Positions 1 through 7,332 of a stretch of 13,644 nucleotides of DNA are shown here, piece after piece. Location: assembly GCA_041192685.1 (NCBI GenBank), contig JBEEMM010000058.1:1-13644 (forward strand), given 5' to 3'. A model generated the notes under the pieces. It saw only the letters and a program-made list of their open reading frames with translations. It made no database searches and was not told the origin of the DNA. The position numbers were made by a program, and so were the translations under genes. Each line of letters begins with the position of its first letter. Position 1 is the first letter of the stretch. Source of the DNA: TMED14 sp041192685 (GTDB lineage: Bacteria; Bacteroidota; Bacteroidia; Flavobacteriales; Schleiferiaceae).

Positions 1-356
1 AGAGAGTCGTACTCGGGAATTGCTTCAATGCTGGGCCGATTGTCTCTAGCGGGATGGGTTGACGGCATCAAGGCAACGTGCGTAAAACCTCCATTGCAGG
101 CTGCTGCTACCAGGGAGTCGTAGTTTTCTCGCTCCTCATGCCCTGGAGCGCCCGATCGAGCACGCCCGTCAATCCAACCCGGGCTCAGTAAAAGTCCGCG
201 TGCCCATTCAATAAGAGGCGCATTGCTCAGGCTGTTTGCGTCATCGATGGCCCTGACCTGGCCGTCAACAACAAGAAGGTCCACGGTACGTCCGTGAAAA
301 GGGGAGCGAGGATCCACGACTTGAACGCTCGGCAGAATGAATTCACCATAAATCAT
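1..356 (-). CDS. pyrC: Dihydroorotase-like protein, N-terminal part (runs off the left edge)
   Basis: The first 118 residues of an amidohydrolase of the dihydroorotase family, read from an ATG at 356 towards the window edge. Dihydroorotase cyclises carbamoyl aspartate to dihydroorotate in pyrimidine synthesis. Family marks are SPGWIDGRARSGAPGHEERE (residues 58-77), the AAACNGGFT block near 84-92 and the MPSTHP stretch near 97-102, in the order and spacing seen in class I dihydroorotases and their Bacteroidota relatives. Where catalytic members have D-x-H-x-H, this protein reads D63-G-R-A-R67, so both metal-binding histidines are arginines. It may therefore be a non-catalytic, PyrC'-like version; I recall similar substitutions in flavobacterial proteins annotated as dihydroorotase. 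The start is supported by an exact -7 promoter box 7 bases upstream. The C-terminal part, with the remaining metal ligands, is outside the window. The gene is divergent from pirin. Confidence 0.85.
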   Translation of the reverse strand, partial: MIYGEFILPSVQVVDPRSPFHGRTVDLLVVDGQVRAIDDANSLSNAPLIEWARGLLLSPGWIDGRARSGAPGHEERENYDSLVAAACNGGFTHVALMPSTHPARDNRPSIEAIPEYDS

Positions 357-363
357 AGACTCT

Positions 364-372
364 GCAAAGGTA
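364..372 (-). promoter_or_regulatory. Bacteroidota -7 promoter box for pyrC
   Basis: On the minus strand this reads TACCTTTGC, an exact match to TAnnTTTGC. Seven bases separate it from the pyrC ATG, so transcription probably begins within a few bases of the start codon. No clear -33 element is visible. Confidence 0.7.
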
Positions 373-475
373 GTTTTTTTAGTTCCAAGTGAATCCAAAG
401 GGCCCAAAATATTTAAGACAAGCGGCAAAAAGTAGAGCGGGGTACTCGAACTTTACGCAGCTAAAAAATGCACCA

Positions 476-1201
476 TTGAAGACTGTTTTTCACTCCGCCG
501 CATCCCGAGGGTCCGCCGACCACGGCTGGCTCAAAACTTCGCATACCTTTTCGTTCGCATCCTACCACAATCCGGAGCGCAACCATTTCGGTGTTTTGCG
601 CGTGCTCAATGACGACTGGATTGCCGGCGGAACAGGTTTTGGCAAGCATCCTCACGACAACATGGAGATTGTAACTATTCCTCTGTCGGGAGCATTGGAG
701 CATCAGGACTCGATGGGTAACCAAGAGGTGCTCCGAATGGGGGAAGTGCAGGCCATGAGTGCCGGAACAGGTTTGGTGCACTCGGAATACAATGCCAGTA
801 AGACCGAACCCTGCTCGCTCCTTCAAATTTGGATTTTCCCAGAGCGTCGGGGTGTGGAGCCTCGCTACGAGCAGCGCTTTTATGACCTTGCGGCACTTGA
901 TCGAGAATGGCATGCGGTGGTGAATCCAATGGGGCAGGGGGATGCCATGCCCATTCACCAGCAGGCTTGGTTTTCACTGACCCGAATGAAGGCCGGAACG
1001 ACCAGAAGCTATGCCACCAAACGAAGCGACAATGGAGTTTATTTCTTTGTAATTGAGGGTTCCGCGCTAATTGAAGGCCAGGCATTAGAAGCCCGTGACG
1101 GAATCGCCCTGAGTGAAGCGCCCGAAGTATCGGTAGAAGCGCTGACGTCCTGCTTCATTTTGGCCATAGATGTGCCCCTGAGGCTCCCCGCTGTAGCCTA
1201 A
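476..1201 (+). CDS. Pirin family protein (bicupin)
   Basis: A pirin-like bicupin of 241 residues if translation starts at the TTG at 476. Pirins are metal-binding cupin proteins; some bacterial members are quercetinases or regulators, and the physiological role here cannot be read from sequence. The N-terminal cupin is well conserved, with HGWLKTSHTFSFASY, GFGKHPHDNMEI and AGTGLVHSEYN. The metal ligands are His58, His60, His102 and Glu104 in this numbering, almost the same positions as in human pirin (His56, His58, His101, Glu103). That agreement is why I chose TTG 476, which gives an N-terminus starting M-KTVFHSAASRG. The frame stays open upstream to a GTG at 389, which would add 29 residues (beginning MNPKGPK) that do not resemble pirin. 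No good promoter box is visible; TAGTTTTTT at 371-379 is only a weak match. The stop codon overlaps the ffh promoter box. Confidence 0.9.
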   Translation: MKTVFHSAASRGSADHGWLKTSHTFSFASYHNPERNHFGVLRVLNDDWIAGGTGFGKHPHDNMEIVTIPLSGALEHQDSMGNQEVLRMGEVQAMSAGTGLVHSEYNASKTEPCSLLQIWIFPERRGVEPRYEQRFYDLAALDREWHAVVNPMGQGDAMPIHQQAWFSLTRMKAGTTRSYATKRSDNGVYFFVIEGSALIEGQALEARDGIALSEAPEVSVEALTSCFILAIDVPLRLPAVA

Positions 1202-1207
1202 CTTTGC
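1199..1207 (+). promoter_or_regulatory. Bacteroidota -7 promoter box for ffh
   Basis: TAACTTTGC is an exact match to TAnnTTTGC. It overlaps the TAA stop codon of the pirin gene (1199-1201) and ends 7 bases before the ffh ATG, the same spacing as at pyrC. This suggests ffh has its own promoter and a very short leader. Confidence 0.7.
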
Positions 1208-1214
1208 CGGGATT

Positions 1215-2546
1215 ATGTTTGAATCCCTGAGTGAAAAAATTGATTCCGCGCTGCACCGTTTGTCGGGACGCAGTAAAATATCGGACATCAATATTGCCGA
1301 AGCCGTCAAAGACATACGTCGTGCCCTTGTTGACGCTGACGTAAACTACAAACTCGCCAAGGACTTTACCGACCGCGTCAAAGACCGCGCAATGGGTCAA
1401 GACGTACTCAAGTCCTTGGAGCCTGGCCAGTTAATGGTCAAAATTGTGCGCGACGAGATCGCCGAACTCATGGGTGGAACCGCCAGCGAACTCGCCTCAG
1501 GTTCTGGGCTTCAGACCGTACTTATGGCAGGCCTTCAGGGCTCTGGTAAGACCACCTTCACGGCAAAGCTTGGCAGCATGCTCAAGCGCAAAAAGGGCCG
1601 CAAGGTTCTTTTGGCTGCTGCCGACGTGCACCGTCCGGCTGCGGTTAACCAACTTAAAACGCTTGGCGAGCAAATAAGTGTTGAGGTATTTAGTATCGAG
1701 GGTGAGAAGGATGCAGTAAAAATCGCTCGAGAGGCGCAGTCCTACGCCAAACAAAACGGATTCAACTACCTATTGATCGATACGGCTGGTCGCTTGGCCG
1801 TGGATGAGGTTTTGATGCGCGAGATTTCGTCGATTCGAGAGGCCACCCAGCCCCAAGAAATTCTATTTGTCGTAGATTCCATGACCGGCCAGGATGCCGT
1901 GAATACGGCCAAGGCATTCAACGATGCTTTGGACTTTACCGGGGTAATTCTCACCAAGCTCGACGGCGACACCCGCGGCGGTGCGGCCCTTAGCATTCGC
2001 CAGGTGGTCCAAAAGCCCATTAAGTTCATCGGGACCGGCGAAAAAATGGATGCCCTCGATGTCTTTCATCCCGACCGCATGGCCGACCGAATTTTGGGAA
2101 TGGGAGACGTCATTTCTTTGGTGGAGCGGGCGCAGGAGCAGTTTGACGAGGAGGCCAATCGCAAAATCAACAAGAAAATTGCCACCAATAAGTTTGGGTT
2201 TGATGATTTTCTCGAGCAGATTCAGCAGATTAAGAAGATGGGCAACATGAAGGACCTCATGGGCATGATTCCGGGAGTCGGCAAGGCCATGAAGGGAATG
2301 GACATTCCCGACGATGCTTTTAAGCACCTCGAGGCCATGATACGCTCCATGACTCCTGCAGAGCGGAGCAATCCAAGCATAATCAACGGCAGCCGAAGAA
2401 TCCGCATTGCGCAAGGAAGCGGTCGCACTGTTTCAGACCTCAATAAACTGATCAAGCAGTTCGACGAAATGAGTCGAATGATGAAGATGATGCAGGGACC
2501 GGGCGGTCGCAGCCAGCTCATGTCCATGATGAACCGCATAAAGTAA
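1215..2546 (+). CDS. ffh: Signal recognition particle GTPase Ffh (SRP54)
   Basis: The protein subunit of the bacterial signal recognition particle. With 4.5S RNA it binds signal sequences of nascent membrane proteins and delivers ribosomes to the receptor FtsY. The 443 residues have the expected order: an N-domain four-helix bundle (1 to ~85, MFESLSEKIDSAL...), then the GTPase G-domain with P-loop GLQGSGKT at 106-113, DTAGR at 189-193 and TKLDGDTRGG at 247-256. After the GTGEKMDALDVFHPDRMA segment comes the methionine-rich M-domain (~300-443), with IPGVGKAMKGM and the SINGSRR-like RNA-binding segment (NPSIINGSRRIRIAQGSG). Length is normal and nothing is missing. The TAA stop overlaps the folD ATG (TAATG, sharing base 2546), so ffh and folD are probably co-transcribed and translationally coupled. 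The ATG at 1215 is set by homology and by the promoter box just upstream. Confidence 0.97.
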   Translation: MFESLSEKIDSALHRLSGRSKISDINIAEAVKDIRRALVDADVNYKLAKDFTDRVKDRAMGQDVLKSLEPGQLMVKIVRDEIAELMGGTASELASGSGLQTVLMAGLQGSGKTTFTAKLGSMLKRKKGRKVLLAAADVHRPAAVNQLKTLGEQISVEVFSIEGEKDAVKIAREAQSYAKQNGFNYLLIDTAGRLAVDEVLMREISSIREATQPQEILFVVDSMTGQDAVNTAKAFNDALDFTGVILTKLDGDTRGGAALSIRQVVQKPIKFIGTGEKMDALDVFHPDRMADRILGMGDVISLVERAQEQFDEEANRKINKKIATNKFGFDDFLEQIQQIKKMGNMKDLMGMIPGVGKAMKGMDIPDDAFKHLEAMIRSMTPAERSNPSIINGSRRIRIAQGSGRTVSDLNKLIKQFDEMSRMMKMMQGPGGRSQLMSMMNRIK

Positions 2547-3400
2547 TGGCCCTAATTCTCAACGGTCGAGAAGCGGCCCAGTCCTGGAAGTCCATTATCC
2601 GCAAAGAAGTTGCCGGGCTTTTGGCTCAGGGCCGACGTGCTCCGCACCTGGCAGCCGTATTGGTCGGGGACGATCCCGCGAGTCAAGCCTACGTTCGAGG
2701 CAAGGTCCGCGACTGCCAAGAGGTCGGTTTCACGTCAACCCTCATTGAGCTTGCGGCCGACTGCAGCCAGCAGGATTTGCTCAAGCAGGTAGAAGGACTC
2801 AACCGGAATTCCAATATAGACGGCTTCATCGTGCAGCTTCCCTTGCCCAAGCACATCAATCCCAACGAGGTGCTTCTCGCTATTGATCCGGTCAAGGATG
2901 TGGATGGCTTTCATCCCAAAAATGTGGGGCTTATGGTTCTTGGCTTGCCCACCTACTTGCCTGCGACTCCCTATGGAATCATTCTTCTTCTTCAGCATTT
3001 CGGACTCAGTCCTGCGGGCAAAAATGCCCTTGTCATAGGCCGTAGCAACATCGTGGGAATGCCCATGAGCATACTCTTGAGCCGCAATACCGAAATGGGC
3101 AACGCTACGGTGACCATGGCCCACAGCCGCACCAGCAATCTTGAGGAATTATGCCGCTCCGCCGATATTCTTGTTGCCGCGGCAGGCAAACCCAATTTTG
3201 TAACAGCCGGCATGGTCAAGCCTGGCGCAGTCGTCATCGATGTGGGCATCACTAGGGTAGAGGGCAAGCTCGTTGGAGACGTAGACTTTGCCGGGGTTGA
3301 ACCCGTCGCCTCGGCCATTACGCCGGTCCCCGGGGGGGTTGGTCTAATGACCCGAGTTGGCCTTCTAATGAATACGCTACGAGCTGCACGTGGTCTCTAA
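2546..3400 (+). CDS. folD: Bifunctional methylenetetrahydrofolate dehydrogenase/methenyltetrahydrofolate cyclohydrolase
   Basis: FolD interconverts 5,10-methylene-, 5,10-methenyl- and 10-formyl-tetrahydrofolate with NADP(H) in the cytoplasm, feeding purine and formyl-Met synthesis. The 284-residue protein has the catalytic Tyr49 and Lys53 (AYVRGK), Gln97 in DGFIVQLPLPKHIN, and Asp120 in KDVDGFHP, one position off the E. coli numbering. The NAD(P)-binding half carries VIGRSNIVGMPMSILL (~163-178), and the C-terminal signature is ITPVPGGVGLMT. The usual PCTP reads PATP at about 139-142, a minor change at a position that is not catalytic. The start overlaps the ffh stop and the end overlaps the queE start by 11 bases, so ffh-folD-queE is probably one transcript. 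GlyA, which makes the methylene-THF substrate, is encoded about 4 kb downstream. Confidence 0.97.
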   Translation: MALILNGREAAQSWKSIIRKEVAGLLAQGRRAPHLAAVLVGDDPASQAYVRGKVRDCQEVGFTSTLIELAADCSQQDLLKQVEGLNRNSNIDGFIVQLPLPKHINPNEVLLAIDPVKDVDGFHPKNVGLMVLGLPTYLPATPYGIILLLQHFGLSPAGKNALVIGRSNIVGMPMSILLSRNTEMGNATVTMAHSRTSNLEELCRSADILVAAAGKPNFVTAGMVKPGAVVIDVGITRVEGKLVGDVDFAGVEPVASAITPVPGGVGLMTRVGLLMNTLRAARGL

Positions 3401-3998
3401 ATCCAAGGCCTTGCCGCTCATGGAAGCTTTTCGCACCGTTCAGGGCGAGGGCGCGCACACAGGGCGCTCTTCGTTTTTTATGCGGATCGGTGGCTGCGAC
3501 GTAGGATGCCATTGGTGCGACGTCAAAGAATCCTGGGATGCAAGCGTTCATCCCTTAACGGAACTCGAGGACCTGATTCAGATGCCCGGTCCCAACGACA
3601 CTACCGTGGTGATCACCGGGGGGGAGCCCTTGATGTGGGACATGGGTCCGCTTACCGAAGGCCTCAAAGCGCGCGGACTCAAGGTTCATCTCGAAACGAG
3701 TGGGGCCTATCCCGTTACGGGCAGCTGGGATTGGGTTTGCCTTTCACCAAAAAAAAACAAAGCGCCCAAACCCGAGTGGTATGGTTTGGCCAATGAGCTC
3801 AAGGTAATTGTCTTTAACGACGACGATTTTAAGTGGGCAGAAATGCATTCTGCGCACTGCGGGCCTCAAATTGAACGCTTCCTTCAGCCGGAATGGTCAC
3901 GCCGCGATCAAAATTTACCCAAAATCATTGCATACCTGGAGTCCAAGCCCCAATGGCGCCTAGGCCTTCAAGCGCACAAGTACATTGGGATGCCCTAG
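3390..3998 (+). CDS. queE: 7-carboxy-7-deazaguanine synthase QueE
   Basis: A radical SAM enzyme that contracts 6-carboxytetrahydropterin to 7-carboxy-7-deazaguanine in the preQ0/queuosine pathway of tRNA modification. Near the N-terminus FRTVQGEGAHTGR and FMRIGGC precede a CxxxCxxC cluster motif, Cys36-DVG-Cys40-HW-Cys43, which binds the 4Fe-4S cluster. TGGEPL at 76-81 is the SAM-contacting glycine-rich motif, and SPKKN is the typical later QueE block. Length (202 residues) fits the family. The GTG start at 3390 overlaps the end of folD by 11 bases; an ATG at 3420 (MEAFRTVQGEG) is an equally good start and would leave a 19-base gap. The stop codon lies in the CTAG tetramer it shares with the convergent RSH gene. 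No other queuosine genes are in the window. Confidence 0.93.
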   Translation: MVSKSKALPLMEAFRTVQGEGAHTGRSSFFMRIGGCDVGCHWCDVKESWDASVHPLTELEDLIQMPGPNDTTVVITGGEPLMWDMGPLTEGLKARGLKVHLETSGAYPVTGSWDWVCLSPKKNKAPKPEWYGLANELKVIVFNDDDFKWAEMHSAHCGPQIERFLQPEWSRRDQNLPKIIAYLESKPQWRLGLQAHKYIGMP

Positions 3999-5944
3999 TG
4001 GGCAGAAATCTCTCGATCGACCCGATCGATGCCCTTGACGGCCTTTAATTGCTGCACCAGATCGGTCAGGTGGCTTCGGTCCGAGACATTTACGCTCACT
4101 GTGCCTTGAAAAACACCGTCGCTTCCGTCAATGTGAAGGGCCCGAATATCAATTTGCATGTCGCTTGAAATTACCTTGGTAACCTTTAGAATCAGACCCT
4201 TAGAGTCAATTCCAGAAAAACGAAGCAGGGCATCAAAGCCCGGGCGGCTCCCAAGATTCCAAATTGCCGCGATAACCCGTTCCGCAAACTGGCTTTGCAG
4301 CTTAAGCGCTTTAGGACAGTCGGTTCGGTGCACCTGAATTCCGTCTTTTTCGATGTAGCCAAAGATGCTGTCTCCCTGAATGGGCCGGCAGCAGGTGGCA
4401 AGTTCGCACTCTAGGACCACTTCGTCGGGGCCAAAGAGAACCCCTGTCGCCGAGCTTACTTCTTTTACCGCACCATCTTTGTTCTTAGGTCGGAATCGGC
4501 GAATAATGTACTGGTAAAAACCGCCGCGGTCTTCGCGCAAAAACTCCCTCAATCGAGTGCCGTCCAGTTCTCCCTTGCCAAACTTCAGGTAAAGTTCTTT
4601 AGGGGTGCGCAGTCCATAAAAATTGAGCATTCGCTGTATGGTCGACTGATTGGGCTCAATCTTGGCTCGCCGCAGCAATCGCTCCATCTTGTCTTTGCCT
4701 TCGGACTCGTTGCTGCGGAGTCGATCCCTAAAGTAGGACCGTAGTTTGGATTTTGCCTTGGGTGAATTGACCCAGTCGAGCCAAGACTCCTGTGGACTTT
4801 GGGTTTCGCTGCTAATGACTTGAACCTGATCGCCGCTTTGTAGAATGTAATTCAGGGAAACAAGCTGACCATTAACCTTGGCTCCCAAGGTATTCATTCC
4901 CAAGTCAGAATGGATTTCAAAGGCAAAGTCGAGGGGGCTTGAGTGCTTGGGTAAGGTCAGCATTTTGCCCTTTGGGGTAAAGACAAAAATTTCGTCGGTA
5001 AGCAGCTGAAGCTTGAAGTTGTCAACAAACTCAATAGCGTTATCAGAATGTCCTTCAATGACTTCTCTTATTCGGCTAATCCAGGAATCCAGGGCAGTAC
5101 TGCCCGAGCCGTCTTCTTTATACCGCCAATGTGCGGCATAGCCCTGCTCCGCATTGTCGTCCATGCGCTTAGATCGGATTTGAATCTCAATCCAATGGCC
5201 TTCAGGGCCCATCACGGTAATGTGCAGCGATTCATAGCCGTTGGCTTTTGGGGTTGTAACCCAGTCGCGAAGCCGCCGCGGATTGGGTCGGTAGATCGAG
5301 GTAATAAGAGAATATGCCCGCCATATTTCGGCCATTTCTCGCTTTGTTCCCGCATCAAGAATGATCCGCACGGCATACTTGTCGTAAACTTCCTCAAAGG
5401 GCAGCTCTTGGTTGACCATTTTGCGGCGTATGCTGTAGATTCCCTTGGTGCGTCTTTTTAGGGAGAACTGAAAACCTTCTGCATGCAGCAAATCCTCAAG
5501 GCTCATGCTGAATTGCTCGAGGTAGCCCCCATCAAGCTCTTCGGCCTCGCTCATCTTTTGCTCTAAATCTTTATAGACTTCAGGCTCTAAATACTTCAGG
5601 CTCAGGTCTTCATACTCCTGCTTAAACGAATACAAGCCCATTCGGTGGGCCAGTGGCACAAAGATGTACATCGTCTCCGACGAAATTTTGAGCTGCTTCG
5701 AATGGCTCATGGAGTCCATAGTGCGCATGTTGTGCAGCCGGTCTGCCATCTTAATAAGCACTACCCGCACGTCGTCGCTGATACTTATCAGGAGCTTTCT
5801 AAAATTCTCGCTTTGCATGGAGGTATCCATGTCAAAAATCCCTTGAATTTTGGTCAGTCCCTCCACGATGTAGGCCACATTGGCTCCAAACAAATGATCT
5901 AAATCCTCTTTGGTGTACTCGGAATCTTCGATGACGTCGTGCAT
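3995..5944 (-). CDS. RSH (RelA/SpoT) ppGpp synthetase/hydrolase, truncated and frameshifted at the N-terminus
   Basis: RSH enzymes make and degrade (p)ppGpp in the stringent response. This frame gives 649 residues from the first ATG after a stop; intact Bacteroidota homologues are about 730-740. Present are the HD remnant HDVIED (residues 2-7) and ADRLHN (67-72), then a synthetase domain (~155-275) with KANGYESLH (233-241), EIQIRSKRMDDNAEQGYAAHW and YDKYAVRIIL. A TGS domain (~313-375, IFVFTPKGK...) follows, then the linker helices and a C-terminal ACT domain (~570-649). Missing is the first part of the hydrolase HD domain, including the conserved HP(x)xVA histidine that binds metal. The matching N-terminal 35 residues lie just upstream in another frame (5966-6071), and about 40 codons are absent between the two parts. 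If expressed from 5944 the product would lack hydrolase activity but could keep synthetase activity. The gene follows fahA and converges on queE. Confidence 0.88.
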   Translation of the reverse strand: MHDVIEDSEYTKEDLDHLFGANVAYIVEGLTKIQGIFDMDTSMQSENFRKLLISISDDVRVVLIKMADRLHNMRTMDSMSHSKQLKISSETMYIFVPLAHRMGLYSFKQEYEDLSLKYLEPEVYKDLEQKMSEAEELDGGYLEQFSMSLEDLLHAEGFQFSLKRRTKGIYSIRRKMVNQELPFEEVYDKYAVRIILDAGTKREMAEIWRAYSLITSIYRPNPRRLRDWVTTPKANGYESLHITVMGPEGHWIEIQIRSKRMDDNAEQGYAAHWRYKEDGSGSTALDSWISRIREVIEGHSDNAIEFVDNFKLQLLTDEIFVFTPKGKMLTLPKHSSPLDFAFEIHSDLGMNTLGAKVNGQLVSLNYILQSGDQVQVISSETQSPQESWLDWVNSPKAKSKLRSYFRDRLRSNESEGKDKMERLLRRAKIEPNQSTIQRMLNFYGLRTPKELYLKFGKGELDGTRLREFLREDRGGFYQYIIRRFRPKNKDGAVKEVSSATGVLFGPDEVVLECELATCCRPIQGDSIFGYIEKDGIQVHRTDCPKALKLQSQFAERVIAAIWNLGSRPGFDALLRFSGIDSKGLILKVTKVISSDMQIDIRALHIDGSDGVFQGTVSVNVSDRSHLTDLVQQLKAVKGIDRVDREISAH

Positions 5945-5965
5945 GAGTGCCGCAGCAATCGACAG

Positions 5966-6071
5966 GGGTTATTAGGTCAAGGTCGTCTTTGTCTGCACCT
6001 CGGTCGGTAACGGACTTGACTAAGGCCCTGTATTGAGCTCTTACTACCTTGTCGAAATCTACTTCTGCCAT
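5966..6071 (-). pseudogene. Displaced N-terminal fragment of the RSH gene
   Basis: Starting at the ATG at 6071 this frame reads MAEVDFDKVVRAQYRALVKS and goes on to DKDDLDLI, which matches the start of Bacteroidota RSH proteins. After DLDLI the homology stops: the frame continues into unrelated residues (TPVDCCGTHARR...) to a stop near 5832. The HD-domain sequence resumes one base out of phase as LSIAAALMHDVIED, directly after a TAA that closes the downstream frame at 5969-5971. The two parts abut at a CCCC run on the minus strand (5965-5968). The start overlaps the end of fahA by 13 bases, as expected for the native second gene of an operon. I infer an internal deletion of roughly 120 bases, not a multiple of three, at about 5963-5972. 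Confidence 0.75.
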
Positions 6072-7303
6072 CGCTTTGCCGGTAAAAGGGCTGCGCGGCA
6101 CTCGCCAAAGCCTATTCGGCCGCCGTTTTGGGTTCTTCCTCGCAGTACTACGGTATCGCCGTCTTCAAGAAAGGTTCTGCTGCTGCCGTCGTGAAGCAAC
6201 AGGGGCTTGCTACCGTTCCAAGAAAGCTCCAGCATCGAGCCCAAGGAATCAGGGTCGTTGCCGCTAATGGTTCCCGATGCCATTAAATCTCCGCTCCTAA
6301 TGATGCAACCGTTGATGCTGTGGTGGGCAATCTGCTGAGCAAAACTCCAATAAAGGTTGCTTGAATTCGATCGAGAAAGCACCGTCTCTTGCCCGTCGGG
6401 GGTAGCAAGAGCAACCTCAAGCTCGATGTTCCAGTGCGAGGAACTGCGATTCTGCTGCAGGTAGGGCAGTGGGAGGGGAGCTTCCTGGGCCTCGCCGGCG
6501 CATCGGCTGTTCTGAAGCGCCTCATAAGAAACAATCCAAGGACTCATGGTAGAAGCAAAGTTTTTGCCTAAAAAGGGACCCAAAGGAACGTACTCCCACT
6601 GCTGCAAATCGCGCGCAGACCAGTCGTTGAATAGAACAAAGCCAAAAATGTGTTCCTCGGCCTTTTCCACGGGTATCCAGGACGCATCCGTAGGTCCGCC
6701 GCGCAGAATGATTCCGACCTCGAGCTCAAAGTCCATTTTCACGGAAGGTCCAAATACTGGAGCTGGATCGTTGGGGCCCTTGCGCTGTCCGTTGGGGCGA
6801 ACCACGTCGGTGCCGCTGACCGATATTGTTGAAGACCTGCCGTGGTAGCCCACCGGGAGGTGCAACCAATTGGGAAGCAATGCATTTTCGGGATCTCGGA
6901 ACATCATTCCCACGTTGGTAGCGTGCTGCCGCGAGGCATAAAAATCACTGTAGTCCCCAATCGTTACGGGGAGCACCGCAGGAGCATCCTGCCAGTCGCA
7001 TTCGCAGTGGCTGCGTCTGGAGTCATGCTCCCAGCTCGATCCCTCGCGGTAGGCCTCAATGAGTTCTGCCCGAACTGCGCTCCAGGCCTCGGGACCCCGA
7101 TCTATAAAACGGTTAAATGTTTCGAGGTCGAGCTCAGGCCAAGACGCGAACTTTCCTGCAGCGCGAAGGGCTTTGAGGCTCAGCACACGATCTCCAATCC
7201 GCGTCGCAAGATGAACGCTGCCGTCGCTCCAGCGGACCGCAGCCCATGGAAGATTAGAAAAGCTGAAATCTGAATGCGCTAAATCCGGAATAAAGCTGAC
7301 CAT
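6059..7303 (-). CDS. fahA: Fumarylacetoacetase
   Basis: This enzyme hydrolyses fumarylacetoacetate to fumarate and acetoacetate, the last step of tyrosine/homogentisate breakdown. The 414 residues have the FAH N-terminal domain (DLAHSDFSFSNLPW...) followed by the catalytic β-roll domain. Residues matching the known active site are Asp120 (GDYSDFYAS), His127, Glu193 and Glu195 (ELEVG), Asp227 (FNDWSARD) and Lys247 (LGKNF). The motif NWLHLPVGYHGR and the C-terminal block SGTISG...SLGSMLELSW are also intact. It is first in a minus-strand pair with RSH; its stop overlaps the RSH start by 13 bases. It is divergent from glyA across 29 bases. No other tyrosine-catabolism gene is visible in the window. 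Confidence 0.96.
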   Translation of the reverse strand: MVSFIPDLAHSDFSFSNLPWAAVRWSDGSVHLATRIGDRVLSLKALRAAGKFASWPELDLETFNRFIDRGPEAWSAVRAELIEAYREGSSWEHDSRRSHCECDWQDAPAVLPVTIGDYSDFYASRQHATNVGMMFRDPENALLPNWLHLPVGYHGRSSTISVSGTDVVRPNGQRKGPNDPAPVFGPSVKMDFELEVGIILRGGPTDASWIPVEKAEEHIFGFVLFNDWSARDLQQWEYVPLGPFLGKNFASTMSPWIVSYEALQNSRCAGEAQEAPLPLPYLQQNRSSSHWNIELEVALATPDGQETVLSRSNSSNLYWSFAQQIAHHSINGCIIRSGDLMASGTISGNDPDSLGSMLELSWNGSKPLLLHDGSSRTFLEDGDTVVLRGRTQNGGRIGFGECRAALLPAKRWQK

Positions 7304-7308
7304 GGCCG

Positions 7309-7326
7309 TATTTTTACGCCAAGTTA
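7309..7326. promoter_or_regulatory. Possible abutting divergent promoters of glyA and fahA
   Basis: The 29-base gap between the two divergent genes holds two imperfect -7 boxes side by side. On the plus strand TATTTTTAC (7309-7317) lies 15 bases before the glyA ATG. On the minus strand TAACTTGGC (7326-7318) lies 14 bases before the fahA ATG. Each differs from TAnnTTTGC at one base. This is suggestive only. Confidence 0.35.
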
Positions 7327-7332
7327 CACGCT

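Noticed and set aside
1863..2414. 183-codon open frame on the minus strand inside ffh
   Set aside because: A shadow of the strongly conserved Ffh G and M domains.
5048..5461. 137-codon open frame on the plus strand inside the RSH gene
   Set aside because: It is antisense to the conserved RSH synthetase region, resembles no family and has no promoter or ribosome site.
6546..7273. Several plus-strand open frames opposite fahA
   Set aside because: fahA has all its catalytic residues on the minus strand, and the opposite frames have no recognisable domain.
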